A DNA stretch of 64,000 nt, from positions 2,480,001 through 2,544,000 of the forward strand of contig JAHWDD010000009.1 in the NCBI GenBank assembly GCA_023897205.1, read 5' to 3'. The stretch's first letter is position 1, and every line of letters begins with the position of its first letter. Both the position numbers and the translations under genes were made by a program. Shown here one piece after another: positions 53,995-64,000 of this stretch. The DNA comes from Exophiala sp. HKRS030. Taxonomy: Eukaryota; Ascomycota; Eurotiomycetes; Chaetothyriales; Herpotrichiellaceae. The notes below the pieces were generated by a model, which was not told where the DNA came from, did not search any database, and was given only the letters and a program-made list of their open reading frames with translations.

Positions 53995-56175
53995 CTAGTG
54001 CTTCTTGAACAAACCACGATGTTTCTTCTCCTTTTTGAGCTTCCCAGAACTATGACTATCGCTGGCGATGGACGCTGGTTGAGGCACCGGTGCTGGGGCT
54101 TGGCCCGGTCTCGCCGCCGGTGATCCTGTGCCGACACCAGGTCGGACACCGTTAGGAGGTTGTCCGCCACTGATATTCATCCTCTGCATTGCGTCTGTAG
54201 GGGGTCTGAATGAGCCATCCCCCGGTCGACCATTGAGTGGAGCTTGAGGTTGAGGTTGAAGGGCCTGTGGTGGAGGTTCAGACATCCAGGCCGGGAGTTT
54301 GGGTGCAGGACGATCGACTGGTAGGTCTAGCTGTCGACGACCAGTACTGAGCAGACTGAGTTGCCGCAGGAAAGTCTTGGGCGTCACCATGTGTGTTGTT
54401 GCGAGGAAGATCTCCTTTCCAGCCATGCGTGATACCTCGTAGCATGCCCTGGACTCGGCATATGTTGCACCACCAGCGAGGAACACGATGATTCGCTGGC
54501 GCGGCTTGTTAGACTGAGTTCGCTGCGCCCATGTCGGCTTACCCGCATTTCTGAGTGACGTCTGAGACACACCAGTTTGAACGTTGGGATCATTAAGATG
54601 TGGTTTGAGAGGAGGAAACAAATGTGTATCCAATGTTCCCTGGCACTGCTCCTCGAGCATGTAGCGGAGAACTGGTTCGAACCTAGACAAACTAACTTCC
54701 TCCATATTGCTGCCGATCGGTGTAGGTTTAGGCGCGAAAAGAGGTGGTGGTGGCGGAGTCGAATCCTGCAATTGCTTTTCCACCCGGACACCGAGTGTCA
54801 TCAGGTTGTATATAGTTTCACCGTCCATTGGTGACAATTCACCGTGACACCTCAGCTTTTCTATATCGCCTCTCAAAGTACCGTTCCTGTATAAAATGTA
54901 CAAAGTCAATAATCTGACTCGATCTTCATGAACAATGCTATCGTCATTGAGTAATCTCACGAGTTGATCAGCAAGGTTCTTGGGCTTTTTATTGTCTTCG
55001 TCAACCCCGGTGGCTAGAGATTGCTCGACAGACACAACATCTAACAATTTGCGCTCCGCAAACAGTTTGGCACACCTCTCAGCCATATCAATATGGAGAG
55101 AGAATGCTTCCTTTCCCTCTTGAAACTCGGGCAGACCTGCCAACATATCCTTTATGGTGTTGATGCTTGCGGGCTGGCCATCAGTATCGGCAAATTGCGG
55201 GTTTTTGGCTTGAAAGTCCTTGAACCGTTCACTGAGTTGTACGAGCAAGTCCTTCATGTGCATATGACGGTGACCGACCCAGAGGTTATCTCGTTCATTG
55301 ATCTCAACATCCAACTCTTCCTGATCTGGCTCCCCTCGACGGATGACATTTCTATAGGTCACCTTCTCCTCATCGTCTCGGATAGGCAGTAAATCCATAG
55401 CCATGGCTTGATAGGTGAGTTCATGCACAAACGGCGAGTTCAGATCCATTGTGCGATCCGTGATGAACAAGACCGCGCGTGGTCGATTGGCTTCCGACTG
55501 AGGTGGGAAATTGTTGCGTTCGTCCCGGGCATAATCGTCTAGAGCACTCTGGACGAAGCTGGCCAAGTGGTAGCATAGGACGTCAGCTGCATATCGCTGG
55601 TGCTCCCTTGGCTTATAATATCTGATCAACGGATATTCACCGAGGGACACGCATATTGAGACGATCTTCTGAGTCAAGCTGTCCAGATGATTCTTGACCA
55701 TCGAATCACATCCCGGATGGTAAAGAGCATAGAAGCTCCATGGCTCGCGGAAGGATACGAGGTTTGATTCTCTGGGATAGAAGTCGATGTTCAATGCTCG
55801 GTTCTCGATCACTTGCCGAGCCCGTGTTTCAGAAGAGAATATGGCTTCTTGAAGATGGCGTGGAAGTTGTGAGGTCCAGATTAGATGAGCACGGCGGTAT
55901 CTCTTCCGACTCAGATCGGCCTTCAAACATTCAACAATATGAGGCAGTGGGGAGAGAAGGTATATGGCGTCCGTATCCGACTGTTGTTGCCGGCGTTCCT
56001 CGATTCGCTCTATGTTGGTAATATTGGCATTGAGTAATTCATCTTCTTTCGTGACATTGTAGATGAGTCGCCGACTCTGTTCATCCAAAATTAAGACTTT
56101 CCAATCCCGACCACTTGTTGAACGCAGAGTGTTGAGGATTATCGTCCGCTGGAGGTCCAGTATTGAGGTTGCCAT
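53995..56175 (-). CDS. SEC1: Sec1/Munc18-family exocytosis protein
   Basis: Binds assembled SNARE complexes at the plasma membrane and promotes vesicle fusion at the hyphal tip. 726 residues, no intron, no frameshift. Family strings: WKVLILDEQSRRL at 25-37, DAIYLLSPLPHIVE, RAVLFITDRTMDLNSPFVHELTYQAM (domain 2/3a), RLLTLYILYRNG, then IIVFLAGGATYAESRACYE near the end of the fold. The C-terminal 110 residues are a Pro/Gly/Gln-rich extension ending in a Lys-rich tail (KLKKEKKHRGLFKKH), the fungal-specific part of Sec1. Divergent from SUV3 (628-bp gap). Confidence 0.94.
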   Translation of the reverse strand: MATSILDLQRTIILNTLRSTSGRDWKVLILDEQSRRLIYNVTKEDELLNANITNIERIEERRQQQSDTDAIYLLSPLPHIVECLKADLSRKRYRRAHLIWTSQLPRHLQEAIFSSETRARQVIENRALNIDFYPRESNLVSFREPWSFYALYHPGCDSMVKNHLDSLTQKIVSICVSLGEYPLIRYYKPREHQRYAADVLCYHLASFVQSALDDYARDERNNFPPQSEANRPRAVLFITDRTMDLNSPFVHELTYQAMAMDLLPIRDDEEKVTYRNVIRRGEPDQEELDVEINERDNLWVGHRHMHMKDLLVQLSERFKDFQAKNPQFADTDGQPASINTIKDMLAGLPEFQEGKEAFSLHIDMAERCAKLFAERKLLDVVSVEQSLATGVDEDNKKPKNLADQLVRLLNDDSIVHEDRVRLLTLYILYRNGTLRGDIEKLRCHGELSPMDGETIYNLMTLGVRVEKQLQDSTPPPPPLFAPKPTPIGSNMEEVSLSRFEPVLRYMLEEQCQGTLDTHLFPPLKPHLNDPNVQTGVSQTSLRNAGKPTWAQRTQSNKPRQRIIVFLAGGATYAESRACYEVSRMAGKEIFLATTHMVTPKTFLRQLSLLSTGRRQLDLPVDRPAPKLPAWMSEPPPQALQPQPQAPLNGRPGDGSFRPPTDAMQRMNISGGQPPNGVRPGVGTGSPAARPGQAPAPVPQPASIASDSHSSGKLKKEKKHRGLFKKH

Positions 56176-56803
56176 CTTACTTTGGTAAATATAGAAGTCG
56201 TGAAAGGAGTGTCCTGATCCTGCTCACATGTTACACTGTCCGCAGATTGTGGAGATATGGGCAGGATCATCAAGGCAGCATATTGTGAGGTTGCGGCACC
56301 CCAGCGATGGCAGATTGGTGTGGCACCAGTGATCCAGTTACACCGCTTTGAAAGACTTTGTCGAGTCGAGGAGGTAGTAGGAGGTATGTCGTCCGCGATC
56401 GAGTAGTATTCAAAGTGAATATTGTGTCGAGTTTGTCGAGGATTGGGTACTCATTCGGTTTCAAAGTCTAGCCCACATTGCCGTCATCTGCATTGTTGGC
56501 ACTCCGCCGTACGCCCCGAATCGAATCTTGCGACACCGTGTGAAAATTCCACCGTATTTCGTGGCATGTCGCTGTCACCACGTGATCACCCGTCCGTCAC
56601 GTCGCGATCATCAGTCTGCAGACAACTTTTTTTTGGAGCCGGGTGAGGCACTGTACAGTGTATATACAATATTCATCTCAAGCCAGCGCACACATGGCTC
56701 TAACGGCTCAATAACCTCTATTTAGCATTTTTTTTTGGCGATTGACTCTTCAGGGTCTGTAGACCAACCATTCCTTCATCTCAAATCTGGACTCTTTCAG
56801 GAG
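56176..56803. promoter_or_regulatory. Divergent promoter, SEC1 and SUV3
   Basis: Contains CACGTG at 56579-56584 and two GTCAC half-sites around it. Confidence 0.5.
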
Positions 56804-59062
56804 ATGCTCGCCCCCTCCAGCAGAAATGGCCGCTGCATTTTCTGCATATTTCGAGCATCCTCACCTACATTTACGACCCTTCTTAGACCCAGCAACCACG
56901 TCAGATCTTTCACCCAGGCGGTAAAAGTCAATCGAGCGGCTAGCTCTCGCCGCATCCCCATCCGAAGAACGTTTGAGGGTTCGACGGAGAGAAAGTTTAT
57001 CCCGGAGCATGTTGTGCAACAGCGCACCTTAGAAATTACCTTGCCCAGCTTGAAGAAACGCTTGGGGTCGACCAAAGTTAGCAAAGACTCTGACATAACC
57101 CAATTGGAAGCGCTTGATCCGGACGGGACAAAATGGGTCGCCTTCGAACAACACATTTCAGACCTTCTGGATGCGGAGACGAGTCGAAGCCGGCCGAGTC
57201 ATAAGTTGTTAAGTGCAATAGGCACCGCTGCATGTATGGCATCATGGCAGAAAGAACTGTTCCATACTCTACATTTTGGATTCATTGACTTTGTTCTGGA
57301 GTCCCGAATGGATGGTGGAGATGCGGTTGTGGCTGATTTGCGATTTCCTACAGAGTGGTATGCAGGTGCCAGGGCAACGCAACGGGATATACATTTGCAC
57401 GTAGGGCCCACAAACTCGGGCAAAACATACAATGCCTTGAAGAGGCTCGAGGAGAGCGGAAATGGATTCTATGCCGGTCCACTTCGTTTACTGGCGCACG
57501 AGGTCTATTCACGCTTCAAAGCGAAAGGTGTTCCTTGTGATCTTGTAACCGGCGACGACATCCGACTTGATGACAATCTCGATGTTTCGCTTGCTGCATC
57601 TACGGTCGAAATGGTGACAACTGGGAAAGCTGTTGAGGTTGCAGTTATCGACGAAATTCAGATGATGGAATCTGACGAACGTGGATGGGCTTGGACTCGA
57701 GCCTTCCTAGGTGCAAACGCACGAGAGGTCCATCTATGTGGCGAAGTCAGGGTTGTGCCGCTTATTAGGGAACTGACAGCATCGATGGGTGACGCCCTAC
57801 ACATACACCGATATGACCGTCTAAACCCACTCAAAGTCATGAAGCACAGCTTGAAAGGAGATCTGAAGAATCTTAGAAAAGGTGACTGTGTTGTCTCCTT
57901 CTCCATCATTCACATTCATGCACTCAAAAAGCAAATCGAGCTAGATACAGGGAAACGCTGCGCGATCGTCTACGGGAGTCTACCTCCAGAAACGCGTGCT
58001 CAGCAAGCCGCCTTATTCAATGATCCCGATAATGACTACGATTATCTTGTTGCCAGTGATGCTATAGGCATGGGGCTAAATTTGAGTGTCAGACGCATCA
58101 TCTTCCACAGTGTCATGAAATATAATGGATCTGCCATGGAGCGTTTGAGTATACCCCAAATCAAGCAAATTGCTGGTCGCGCTGGCCGTTACCGCACTGC
58201 TCACCAGGCGATTAACAAGTCATCGGACAAGAAAAATGCCGTCGAACCTAGTGTTGGGCTAGTGACCACACTAAATGAAGGAGACTTACCTATTGTGAGG
58301 GACGCATTAGAGGAAGAGGCTTCACCGATCAGAAAAGCTGGTATCCTTCCTCCCGGCGAATTTCTTGAGGAAATCGCCACTAGATTACCAAAAGGCATTC
58401 CCTTCGAATACATTATGCGGCGGGTTTGTACCGCTGCGGAAATGCACCCTCGTTTCAAAGTCTGCGATATCCGGGAACAAACTCAACTCAGTCGAGTCAT
58501 CGAAGATGTGCCAGGCTTGAGCGTTACGCAGAGACTGACATTCTCGGCAGCCCCGGCGTCTAGTAACAGTGGCTATCTGCATGTGGTATTAAAGGCGTTC
58601 GCGAGAGCAGTTGCTGAACAGAGAGAAGTTACCGTTATTGATGTTCCAGAAATCAACTTGGAAGTGCTCGAGACGACCCTATCGGAGGACCGCAAATATC
58701 TTGAGCAACTGGAAGATCTCCACAAGTCTCTGATCTTGTATCTTTGGCTTAGCTACCGATTCATCGACATTTTCAAAGACCGTGACATGGCAACACATGC
58801 AAAAGAGCTTGCGGAAGAGAAAATCAACACGTGCTTGCTGGAATTTTCTGCAAATCCGGCTTTGAGAAAGAAAGTACTAAAGCCGAGGAAACACATAATA
58901 CACGGAACGTCCACCACCATCCAAGTACCAGAAGGTACATCTGGAATCGCCCTGGCGGACAGTGCAGAGCCGGCTCTATCTGTCGACTGGGCTCAGAATT
59001 CGATTGAAGGTAGTATCCACGCCCCTGACGTTGGCGCAGACCATATCACGACCAACACTTGA
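56804..59062 (+). CDS. SUV3: Mitochondrial ATP-dependent RNA helicase Suv3
   Basis: Helicase subunit of the mitochondrial RNA degradosome. ATG at 56804 gives 752 residues. The N-terminal 60 residues are Arg/Ser-rich with no acidic cluster, a presequence. Motif I is GPTNSGKT, motif II DEIQ (DEIQMM), motif VI QIAGRAGR; VIYG...LPPETRAQQAALF and SDAIGMGLNLSVRRIIFHS are Suv3 hallmarks. The Suv3 C-terminal domain follows (about 610-690). The C-terminal 60 residues are poorly conserved. No intron and no frameshift. Confidence 0.96.
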   Translation: MLAPSSRNGRCIFCIFRASSPTFTTLLRPSNHVRSFTQAVKVNRAASSRRIPIRRTFEGSTERKFIPEHVVQQRTLEITLPSLKKRLGSTKVSKDSDITQLEALDPDGTKWVAFEQHISDLLDAETSRSRPSHKLLSAIGTAACMASWQKELFHTLHFGFIDFVLESRMDGGDAVVADLRFPTEWYAGARATQRDIHLHVGPTNSGKTYNALKRLEESGNGFYAGPLRLLAHEVYSRFKAKGVPCDLVTGDDIRLDDNLDVSLAASTVEMVTTGKAVEVAVIDEIQMMESDERGWAWTRAFLGANAREVHLCGEVRVVPLIRELTASMGDALHIHRYDRLNPLKVMKHSLKGDLKNLRKGDCVVSFSIIHIHALKKQIELDTGKRCAIVYGSLPPETRAQQAALFNDPDNDYDYLVASDAIGMGLNLSVRRIIFHSVMKYNGSAMERLSIPQIKQIAGRAGRYRTAHQAINKSSDKKNAVEPSVGLVTTLNEGDLPIVRDALEEEASPIRKAGILPPGEFLEEIATRLPKGIPFEYIMRRVCTAAEMHPRFKVCDIREQTQLSRVIEDVPGLSVTQRLTFSAAPASSNSGYLHVVLKAFARAVAEQREVTVIDVPEINLEVLETTLSEDRKYLEQLEDLHKSLILYLWLSYRFIDIFKDRDMATHAKELAEEKINTCLLEFSANPALRKKVLKPRKHIIHGTSTTIQVPEGTSGIALADSAEPALSVDWAQNSIEGSIHAPDVGADHITTNT

Positions 59063-59486
59063 TTACCCGCTCAATTATTGGGTCAATTGATATGTACAAC
59101 ATCACTGTGTATCACAAATAGCGCCATGATTGTATTAAAATAAAACCAGCAGGACTTTCATAAAACTACAACAAAAGATCTCCACGGCTTCCGGTGAGAG
59201 GACTAAGGAGGGCGCTTGGTGACAAGCGTGGCATTTGGTGCGTGGTTGTTCTTTTGATGGCGCACGATGGCCACGGATGGCCTCACTGCAGCCAAGATTA
59301 TCACTAATTTAGCCACATTTCGCTTCGGACGACAATGCCGAACCAATGGCACTCGTGCAGTGTTGTCTCACGTGATCGATTGGATTTGTGTGGTCTATTT
59401 ACTCTGTACGAGGTACAATTGCAGCGATGTGCTCGACATTGATACAAGCCAACACGAGATTCGGTTCTGTTAAATATACAGAGAGT
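59063..59486. other. Convergent 3' flanks of SUV3 and the 59487 gene
   Basis: No coding features. TCACGTGA occurs near 59367. Confidence 0.5.
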
Positions 59487-59942
59487 TTATCGTTGGGTGA
59501 CGACCTTGTCTGCGCCGCCTGCTTCCGGATTTGCGGCGGCCATCTCGCGAGCAAGCTGGTCTTCAGTTTTCTTGTTTCCATGTGAGATCATTCGATTCAG
59601 CAGACTTCCTGGTCGGCCAGTGTCATGTCCTTCCCGCTCAGCCTCTTCAGCTTCCTTGCTCACATATTGTTGAGTCTCCTCATCACCCGAGTCGTCATGG
59701 TCGTCAAAGTTGGCTGCGAGAGTCTTGTCAGCAAGATTCACAAACAGGAAACTTTACAGTCAACACATGTGCTCGTGTGATGGAGCAAAGCAGGAAGGCT
59801 TCGACTTGATGGTGCCACGTTTCAAAGACTGAGATCATGTGCCAAGCGCAGCCACGATCGGGAACGACAAAGAGAAGGGGTGCTTACTGTCTTCGTTCTT
59901 GTGACTGAAGCGACGCTTGATCTTTGCTCGCATGTTCTCCAT
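59487..59942 (-). CDS. Small hydrophilic acidic protein of unknown function
   Basis: Two exons (59942-59888 and 59713-59487; 174-nt intron, donor GTAAGC, acceptor CGCAG) give 93 residues in phase. The start MENMRAKIKRRFSH is basic; the centre is acidic (NFDDHDDSGDEETQQ), then EAEEAEREGHDTGRPGSLL and a Lys/Glu/Ala end. No membrane segment, no cysteine. It looks like a small stress-type hydrophilic protein or an RNA-associated factor, but I do not recognise the family. Splice-site quality and the in-phase junction support a real gene. Confidence 0.6.
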
Positions 59943-60845
59943 CTTGAGATGTGTTATCGGTCTTGCGAACCCTCGGTTTAGTAGACAAGGCTGTGAGAGT
60001 GTAGGTGTGAGATGGAAATCAGTGTAGCAGGGGATGAAGAGAGGAGCAAGCTCGGTGTGAGAGAAGGACACCTGAAATATACACAAACCAAGACTGGGTG
60101 GGGATGGAGGGGTTCTGAATGCCCACAAAGCTACGAGTCCAGTTACGTGGATGATGATGGTGGACAAGGCCAAAGGCCAGAATCGTCCACCTGGATGACC
60201 TGGATGCAACCAGCCCTGATGTCTGGTGAGGGGAATCTGGACCCTGCCGAGCGCTGAAAAGCCACAACCCAACTAGTTCTCTGTCTCGCACTTTCTCTGG
60301 GTCCATGCGGCAAAAAGCTAGAGATCGACATTAAGAGGGCGGCATAAGAGACTTCCCATAGTTCCACTCAGAAACCTGAATGAGTTATCGCTACCGAGAG
60401 GATGTGAACCGTAGAATGACCACGAATGAATGTGAATCGGGACGACCGACAAATCCACGTCATATGCTCCGTACAATCAGTCCGAGCAATTGTGCTGTCA
60501 AACGCAACCTAACTGACGTCGGAAAGCAGGCGCATCTTTTGCTCGGGTTTAAAGTGGTCTTTAGGCTTTGTAGGCGTCCTCTAGGCGCTTTGGGCTACCT
60601 CTCAGGCACCCATTCGTTTCCTTCCGGGGTAACCTGCTTCGTCCAATAACCATCAGCATGGGATTTTCCCAAGGACAAGGTGCAGCCTGATTAGTTCAGT
60701 GACTTTCGCGATGCTCCGAGCCGCCACAAAAAATCATCCTGCGCCTGGCTCCCACGCATTTAACTCTCTTTTTCGTTACGCCGGCCGTAAGTCGATTTTT
60801 ACATTCGACATCCGAAGGTCCATTGGCTTTGATGAGTACACGGCT
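59943..60845. promoter_or_regulatory. Divergent promoter, small protein and PRP22
   Basis: 0.9 kb shared region with several GGCGC/TAGGC-type strings at 60555-60620; nothing recognised as a defined site. Confidence 0.45.
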
Positions 60846-63800
60846 ATGGATGACTTCACATCCCTCGAACTCCTCTCTCTGGTCTCCAAGGTCACCTCCG
60901 AATTACAAAATCATCTGGGCATTAGCGACAAAACCCTTGCGGAATTTGTGATAGACCAACACGAGAAGTCCAATGGAGACCTCTCAGAATTCAAGAAGGC
61001 TCTCGCAGCCATGGGTGCCGACTTCCCCAATAGTCTCGTAGAAAGCATCGACCGCTTGATTCTGACACTGCATCCAAAGCATAAGACTACGAAGAAACCT
61101 ACACAGAATGGGAGTGGAAACGCCGATCTGGACGAGTTGGATGCAATCGGGAAGAAGGCTAGAGTCTTCAAGGGCCTCGCTGTACCTGATCGCGAACCTG
61201 CGTGGGACGATTATGAAGACGACATGGTCGGCCAAAAGGCCATTGAAGAAACTGCGCCGGAGGGTGTGGCGGACGATGACACCTTTGCTATTCTGGAAGG
61301 ACTTGCGGCTAAACCCAAGAGTGGCATCAATGGAGCGAGCCAGAGAAACAGGAAAAGAAGTCGGAGTCCGGAACGAGACGAATATTCAAGAGATCGACGC
61401 CCACGACAGAAATACTGGTCTCGAAGCCCTAGTCCTACGGAAGAGAGGAGGTCAAGACGCCGTGAGGAAGACTACGATCAAGACTACTCCCGCAACTCCG
61501 ATAGGAGACACAATGGCCACAAAGATCGTCGAGAGGACAAGAGAAACGGACACGAGAAGAGCAGAAGACGCCGATATGACGATGACGAAGATGATGAGGA
61601 CTTCCGAAGACCCCCGCCCAAGGAGATTGACGAGACTCCTGTTCTTTACAAAGTTTACGACGCCACCATCAATGGTATCAAAGACTTCGGCGCTTTCGCA
61701 AACCTCCAGAATGTTAAGGGGAATCCAAGCGGCTTGATTCATGTTTCTGCGATCCAAGAAGGGGCAAGAGTCAATCATCCGTCTGATTTGCTTTCACGTG
61801 GCCAGCAAGTCAAGGTCAAAGTTGTCAAGATGGAGAATAACAAGTTGAGTCTCTCGATGAAAGAGGTTGACCAGGTATCTGGACTTGATCTAGTTCCTTC
61901 ACGGCGAATAGCCTCCGGCGCCAACATGGAGCGACTTGATGGCCAACTGTCGAATGATCGGTATGGAAACCTGGGTTCGACAGTTCCCGTAATTGAGGAT
62001 AATTACAATGCAAGGTCGAACAGAAATCGAAAACGAATGACCTCTCCTGAGAGGTGGGAGATCAAACAATTGATTGCGTCAGGCGCTATTTCGGCACAGG
62101 ACTACCCGGATATTGACGAAGAATATAATGCGACACTAAATGGAGAAGGTCGAATGGACGAGGAAGAAGAAGATATTGACATCGAAGTCAGAGAAGAAGA
62201 ACCACCTTTCTTGGCTGGCCAAACTAAACAATCACTTGAACTATCGCCAATTCGTGTGGTGAAAGCTCCGGAAGGTTCTCTCAATCGGGCAGCCCAAGCA
62301 GGGACAAACCTGGCTAAAGAGCGGAGGGATTTGAAGCAACAAGAAGCAGCTGACAGAGCAGCCGAAGAGGCAACAAAAGTCGATCTTAATGCACAATGGC
62401 AAGACCCCATGATCAACCCAGAGCACCGAAAATTTGCATCAGATTTACGACAGACCCAGCAGCAGTCGTCGAAAGCTACGGAAGCTGTGCCCGAATGGAA
62501 ACGAATAACCCAAAGCAAAGACCAATCCTTCGGGAGAAGAACCAATATGACGATCAAACAACAGAGGGAATCATTACCTGTCTATAAATTTCGGAACCAA
62601 TTATTGGATGCTGTGGCTAGTAATCAACTGCTCATTGTCGTCGGTGACACAGGCTCAGGCAAAACAACACAGGTCACTCAGTATCTCGCCGAGGCTGGTT
62701 ATGGCAATCATGGCATAATCGGTTGCACCCAACCTCGCCGAGTCGCAGCAATGTCTGTCGCCAAGCGTGTGTCTGAAGAGGTAGGCTGCGAGCTCGGTAA
62801 AGAGGTTGGATATACTATTCGTTTCGAGGATCGAACGTCTCCAGAGACCAAGATCAAATATATGACGGACGGTATGCTACAAAGAGAGATTCTCTTGGAT
62901 CCTGATGTCAAGAGGTATTCTGTCATCATGTTGGATGAAGCCCATGAACGGACAATTGCAACCGATGTACTCTTTGGCCTTCTCAAGAAGACTGTCAAAC
63001 GACGTCCTGATCTCAAAGTTATCGTTACTTCCGCTACTCTGGACGCTGACAAGTTTTCCGAATATTTTAACCAATGTCCGATCTTCTCGATACCAGGCAG
63101 AACCTTTCCCGTGGAGATCATGTATTCAAGGGAACCCGAAGAGGATTATCTCGACGCAGCCCTAACTACTGTCATGCAAATTCATCTGACAGAACCTCCT
63201 GGTGACATCCTGCTTTTCTTGACCGGCCAGGAAGAAATTGACACCAGTTGCGAGGTTCTTTACGAACGCATGAAAGCCCTTGGCCCATCGGTCCCGGAAC
63301 TGCTCATCCTGCCTGTCTACTCAGCTCTTCCTAGTGAAATGCAAAGTCGAATTTTCGACCCAGCTCCTGAAGGGAGTCGAAAGGTCGTTATCGCGACCAA
63401 CATCGCCGAGACGTCCATTACCATCGACCAAATCTACTATGTTATTGATCCCGGTTTTGTCAAGCAAAACGCCTACGATCCAAAACTTGGTATGGATTCC
63501 CTTGTTGTAACACCTATATCACAAGCTCAGGCAAAACAACGAGCGGGTCGTGCGGGCCGAACAGGTCCAGGGAAGTGCTTCCGTCTCTATACCGAAGCTG
63601 CCTATCAGTCCGAAATGTTGCCAACATCAATCCCCGAGATTCAACGTCAGAATCTTGCATACACGATTCTCATGCTGAAAGCTATGGGCATCAATGATTT
63701 GCTTCATTTTGACTTCATGGATCCACCGCCGACGAATACAATGCTTACTGCCCTGGAGGAATTGTATGCATTATCGGCCCTTGACGATGAAGGTCTCCTC

Positions 63801-64000
63801 ACACGATTGGGTCGGAAAATGGCAGATTTTCCCATGGATCCGGCATTGGCCAAGAGTCTCATTGCCAGTGAAAGCATTGGTTGTAGTGAAGAGATGCTGA
63901 CTATTGTCGCCATGTTGTCTGTGCAAACCGTTTTCTATCGTCCCAGAGAGAAGCAACAACAAGCAGATCAGAAAAAAGCCAAATTTCATGATCCACATGG
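60846..64000 (+). CDS. PRP22: Pre-mRNA-splicing DEAH helicase Prp22 (DHX8), 3' end beyond the window
   Basis: Releases spliced mRNA from the spliceosome and proofreads exon ligation. The frame is open from ATG 60846 to the right edge (1051 codons). The N-terminus starts [16 protein letters not shown] and is followed by an RS/RD-rich segment (about 165-260), an S1 RNA-binding domain (about 270-345, with [12 protein letters not shown]), an acidic linker with [14 protein letters not shown], then the helicase core: [10 protein letters not shown] (motif I), DEAHER (II), SATLD (III), TNIAETSIT (V), QRAGRAGR (VI). The winged-helix and OB domains begin at the edge and are cut. The S1 domain separates it from Prp16, Prp2 and Prp43. 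Confidence 0.96.
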   Translation, partial: MDDFTSLELLSLVSKVTSELQNHLGISDKTLAEFVIDQHEKSNGDLSEFKKALAAMGADFPNSLVESIDRLILTLHPKHKTTKKPTQNGSGNADLDELDAIGKKARVFKGLAVPDREPAWDDYEDDMVGQKAIEETAPEGVADDDTFAILEGLAAKPKSGINGASQRNRKRSRSPERDEYSRDRRPRQKYWSRSPSPTEERRSRRREEDYDQDYSRNSDRRHNGHKDRREDKRNGHEKSRRRRYDDDEDDEDFRRPPPKEIDETPVLYKVYDATINGIKDFGAFANLQNVKGNPSGLIHVSAIQEGARVNHPSDLLSRGQQVKVKVVKMENNKLSLSMKEVDQVSGLDLVPSRRIASGANMERLDGQLSNDRYGNLGSTVPVIEDNYNARSNRNRKRMTSPERWEIKQLIASGAISAQDYPDIDEEYNATLNGEGRMDEEEEDIDIEVREEEPPFLAGQTKQSLELSPIRVVKAPEGSLNRAAQAGTNLAKERRDLKQQEAADRAAEEATKVDLNAQWQDPMINPEHRKFASDLRQTQQQSSKATEAVPEWKRITQSKDQSFGRRTNMTIKQQRESLPVYKFRNQLLDAVASNQLLIVVGDTGSGKTTQVTQYLAEAGYGNHGIIGCTQPRRVAAMSVAKRVSEEVGCELGKEVGYTIRFEDRTSPETKIKYMTDGMLQREILLDPDVKRYSVIMLDEAHERTIATDVLFGLLKKTVKRRPDLKVIVTSATLDADKFSEYFNQCPIFSIPGRTFPVEIMYSREPEEDYLDAALTTVMQIHLTEPPGDILLFLTGQEEIDTSCEVLYERMKALGPSVPELLILPVYSALPSEMQSRIFDPAPEGSRKVVIATNIAETSITIDQIYYVIDPGFVKQNAYDPKLGMDSLVVTPISQAQAKQRAGRAGRTGPGKCFRLYTEAAYQSEMLPTSIPEIQRQNLAYTILMLKAMGINDLLHFDFMDPPPTNTMLTALEELYALSALDDEGLLTRLGRKMADFPMDPALAKSLIASESIGCSEEMLTIVAMLSVQTVFYRPREKQQQADQKKAKFHDPH

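Noticed and set aside
1..64000. Transposons, RIP-mutated repeats, CRISPR arrays, rRNA
   Set aside because: No long repeats, transposase or reverse-transcriptase frames, AT-biased degenerate blocks, or regularly spaced repeats were seen.

Overview
The window is a gene-dense stretch of a filamentous ascomycete (Pezizomycotina) nuclear chromosome. The evidence is short spliceosomal introns (mostly 48-80 nt, GT-AG, four of exactly 53 nt), protein families typical of mould fungi (CYP504 P450, TfdA-type dioxygenase, secreted vanadium-haloperoxidase-like enzyme, UncB-like kinesin, DUF829/PaxU-like hydrolase), and alternating strands with no operons. Eurotiomycete-like affinity is a guess. I saw no rRNA, tRNA, CRISPR array, transposon or secondary-metabolite cluster.

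Layout. 1-1.4 kb: PIF1 helicase (-, cut by the left edge). 2.1-3.7 kb: PUB1/TIA1-like RNA-binding protein (-), then a 2.8 kb gene-free, polypurine and microsatellite-rich region. 6.5-7.6 kb: acidic proline-rich nuclear-type protein (+). 8.8-11.7 kb: Shg1-domain COMPASS-type protein (+) tail-to-tail with an atypical eIF4E (-). 13.2-16.8 kb: haloperoxidase-like enzyme (+) and a short-chain dehydrogenase (+). 17.2-23.2 kb: NOPCHAP1-like protein, kinesin-3-like motor and eIF2B delta (all +). 23.9-25.7 kb: ribosomal protein uS14/Rps29 built from three small exons (-) and a small single-pass membrane protein with a PPPY tail (-). 26.1-36.9 kb: accessory metabolism, with an NAD-dependent epimerase (+), MFS transporter (-), TfdA dioxygenase (+), DUF829 hydrolase (-), GNAT acetyltransferase (-) and an SDR (-). 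37.5-46.3 kb: hypothetical coiled-coil protein (-), CLC chloride channel (-), Dpb3-like histone-fold protein (+), Rieske protein (+), She9/Mdm33 (-). 47.0-53.8 kb: HAD phosphatase (+), CYP504 (-), GFA/CENP-V-domain protein (-), membrane SDR (-), G-patch protein (+). 54.0-64.0 kb: Sec1 (-), SUV3 helicase (+), a small hydrophilic protein (-) and PRP22 (+, cut by the right edge).

Most genes are housekeeping and are not functionally linked to each other. Several concern RNA and translation (PUB1, eIF4E-like, eIF2B delta, uS14, NOPCHAP1-like, SUV3, PRP22) and mitochondria (Rieske, SUV3, Mdm33, probably one PIF1 isoform).

The most striking pattern is that seven otherwise well-formed genes each need one extra base (one gene needs two) to read through. 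All eight sites lie in or beside short G/C runs, and all are missing bases, never extra ones. This looks like consensus under-calling of G/C homopolymers in the assembly rather than eight independent gene deaths, and it should be settled before any of these genes is called a pseudogene. Biologically, the eIF4E paralogue lacking two signature tryptophans is the most interesting gene.
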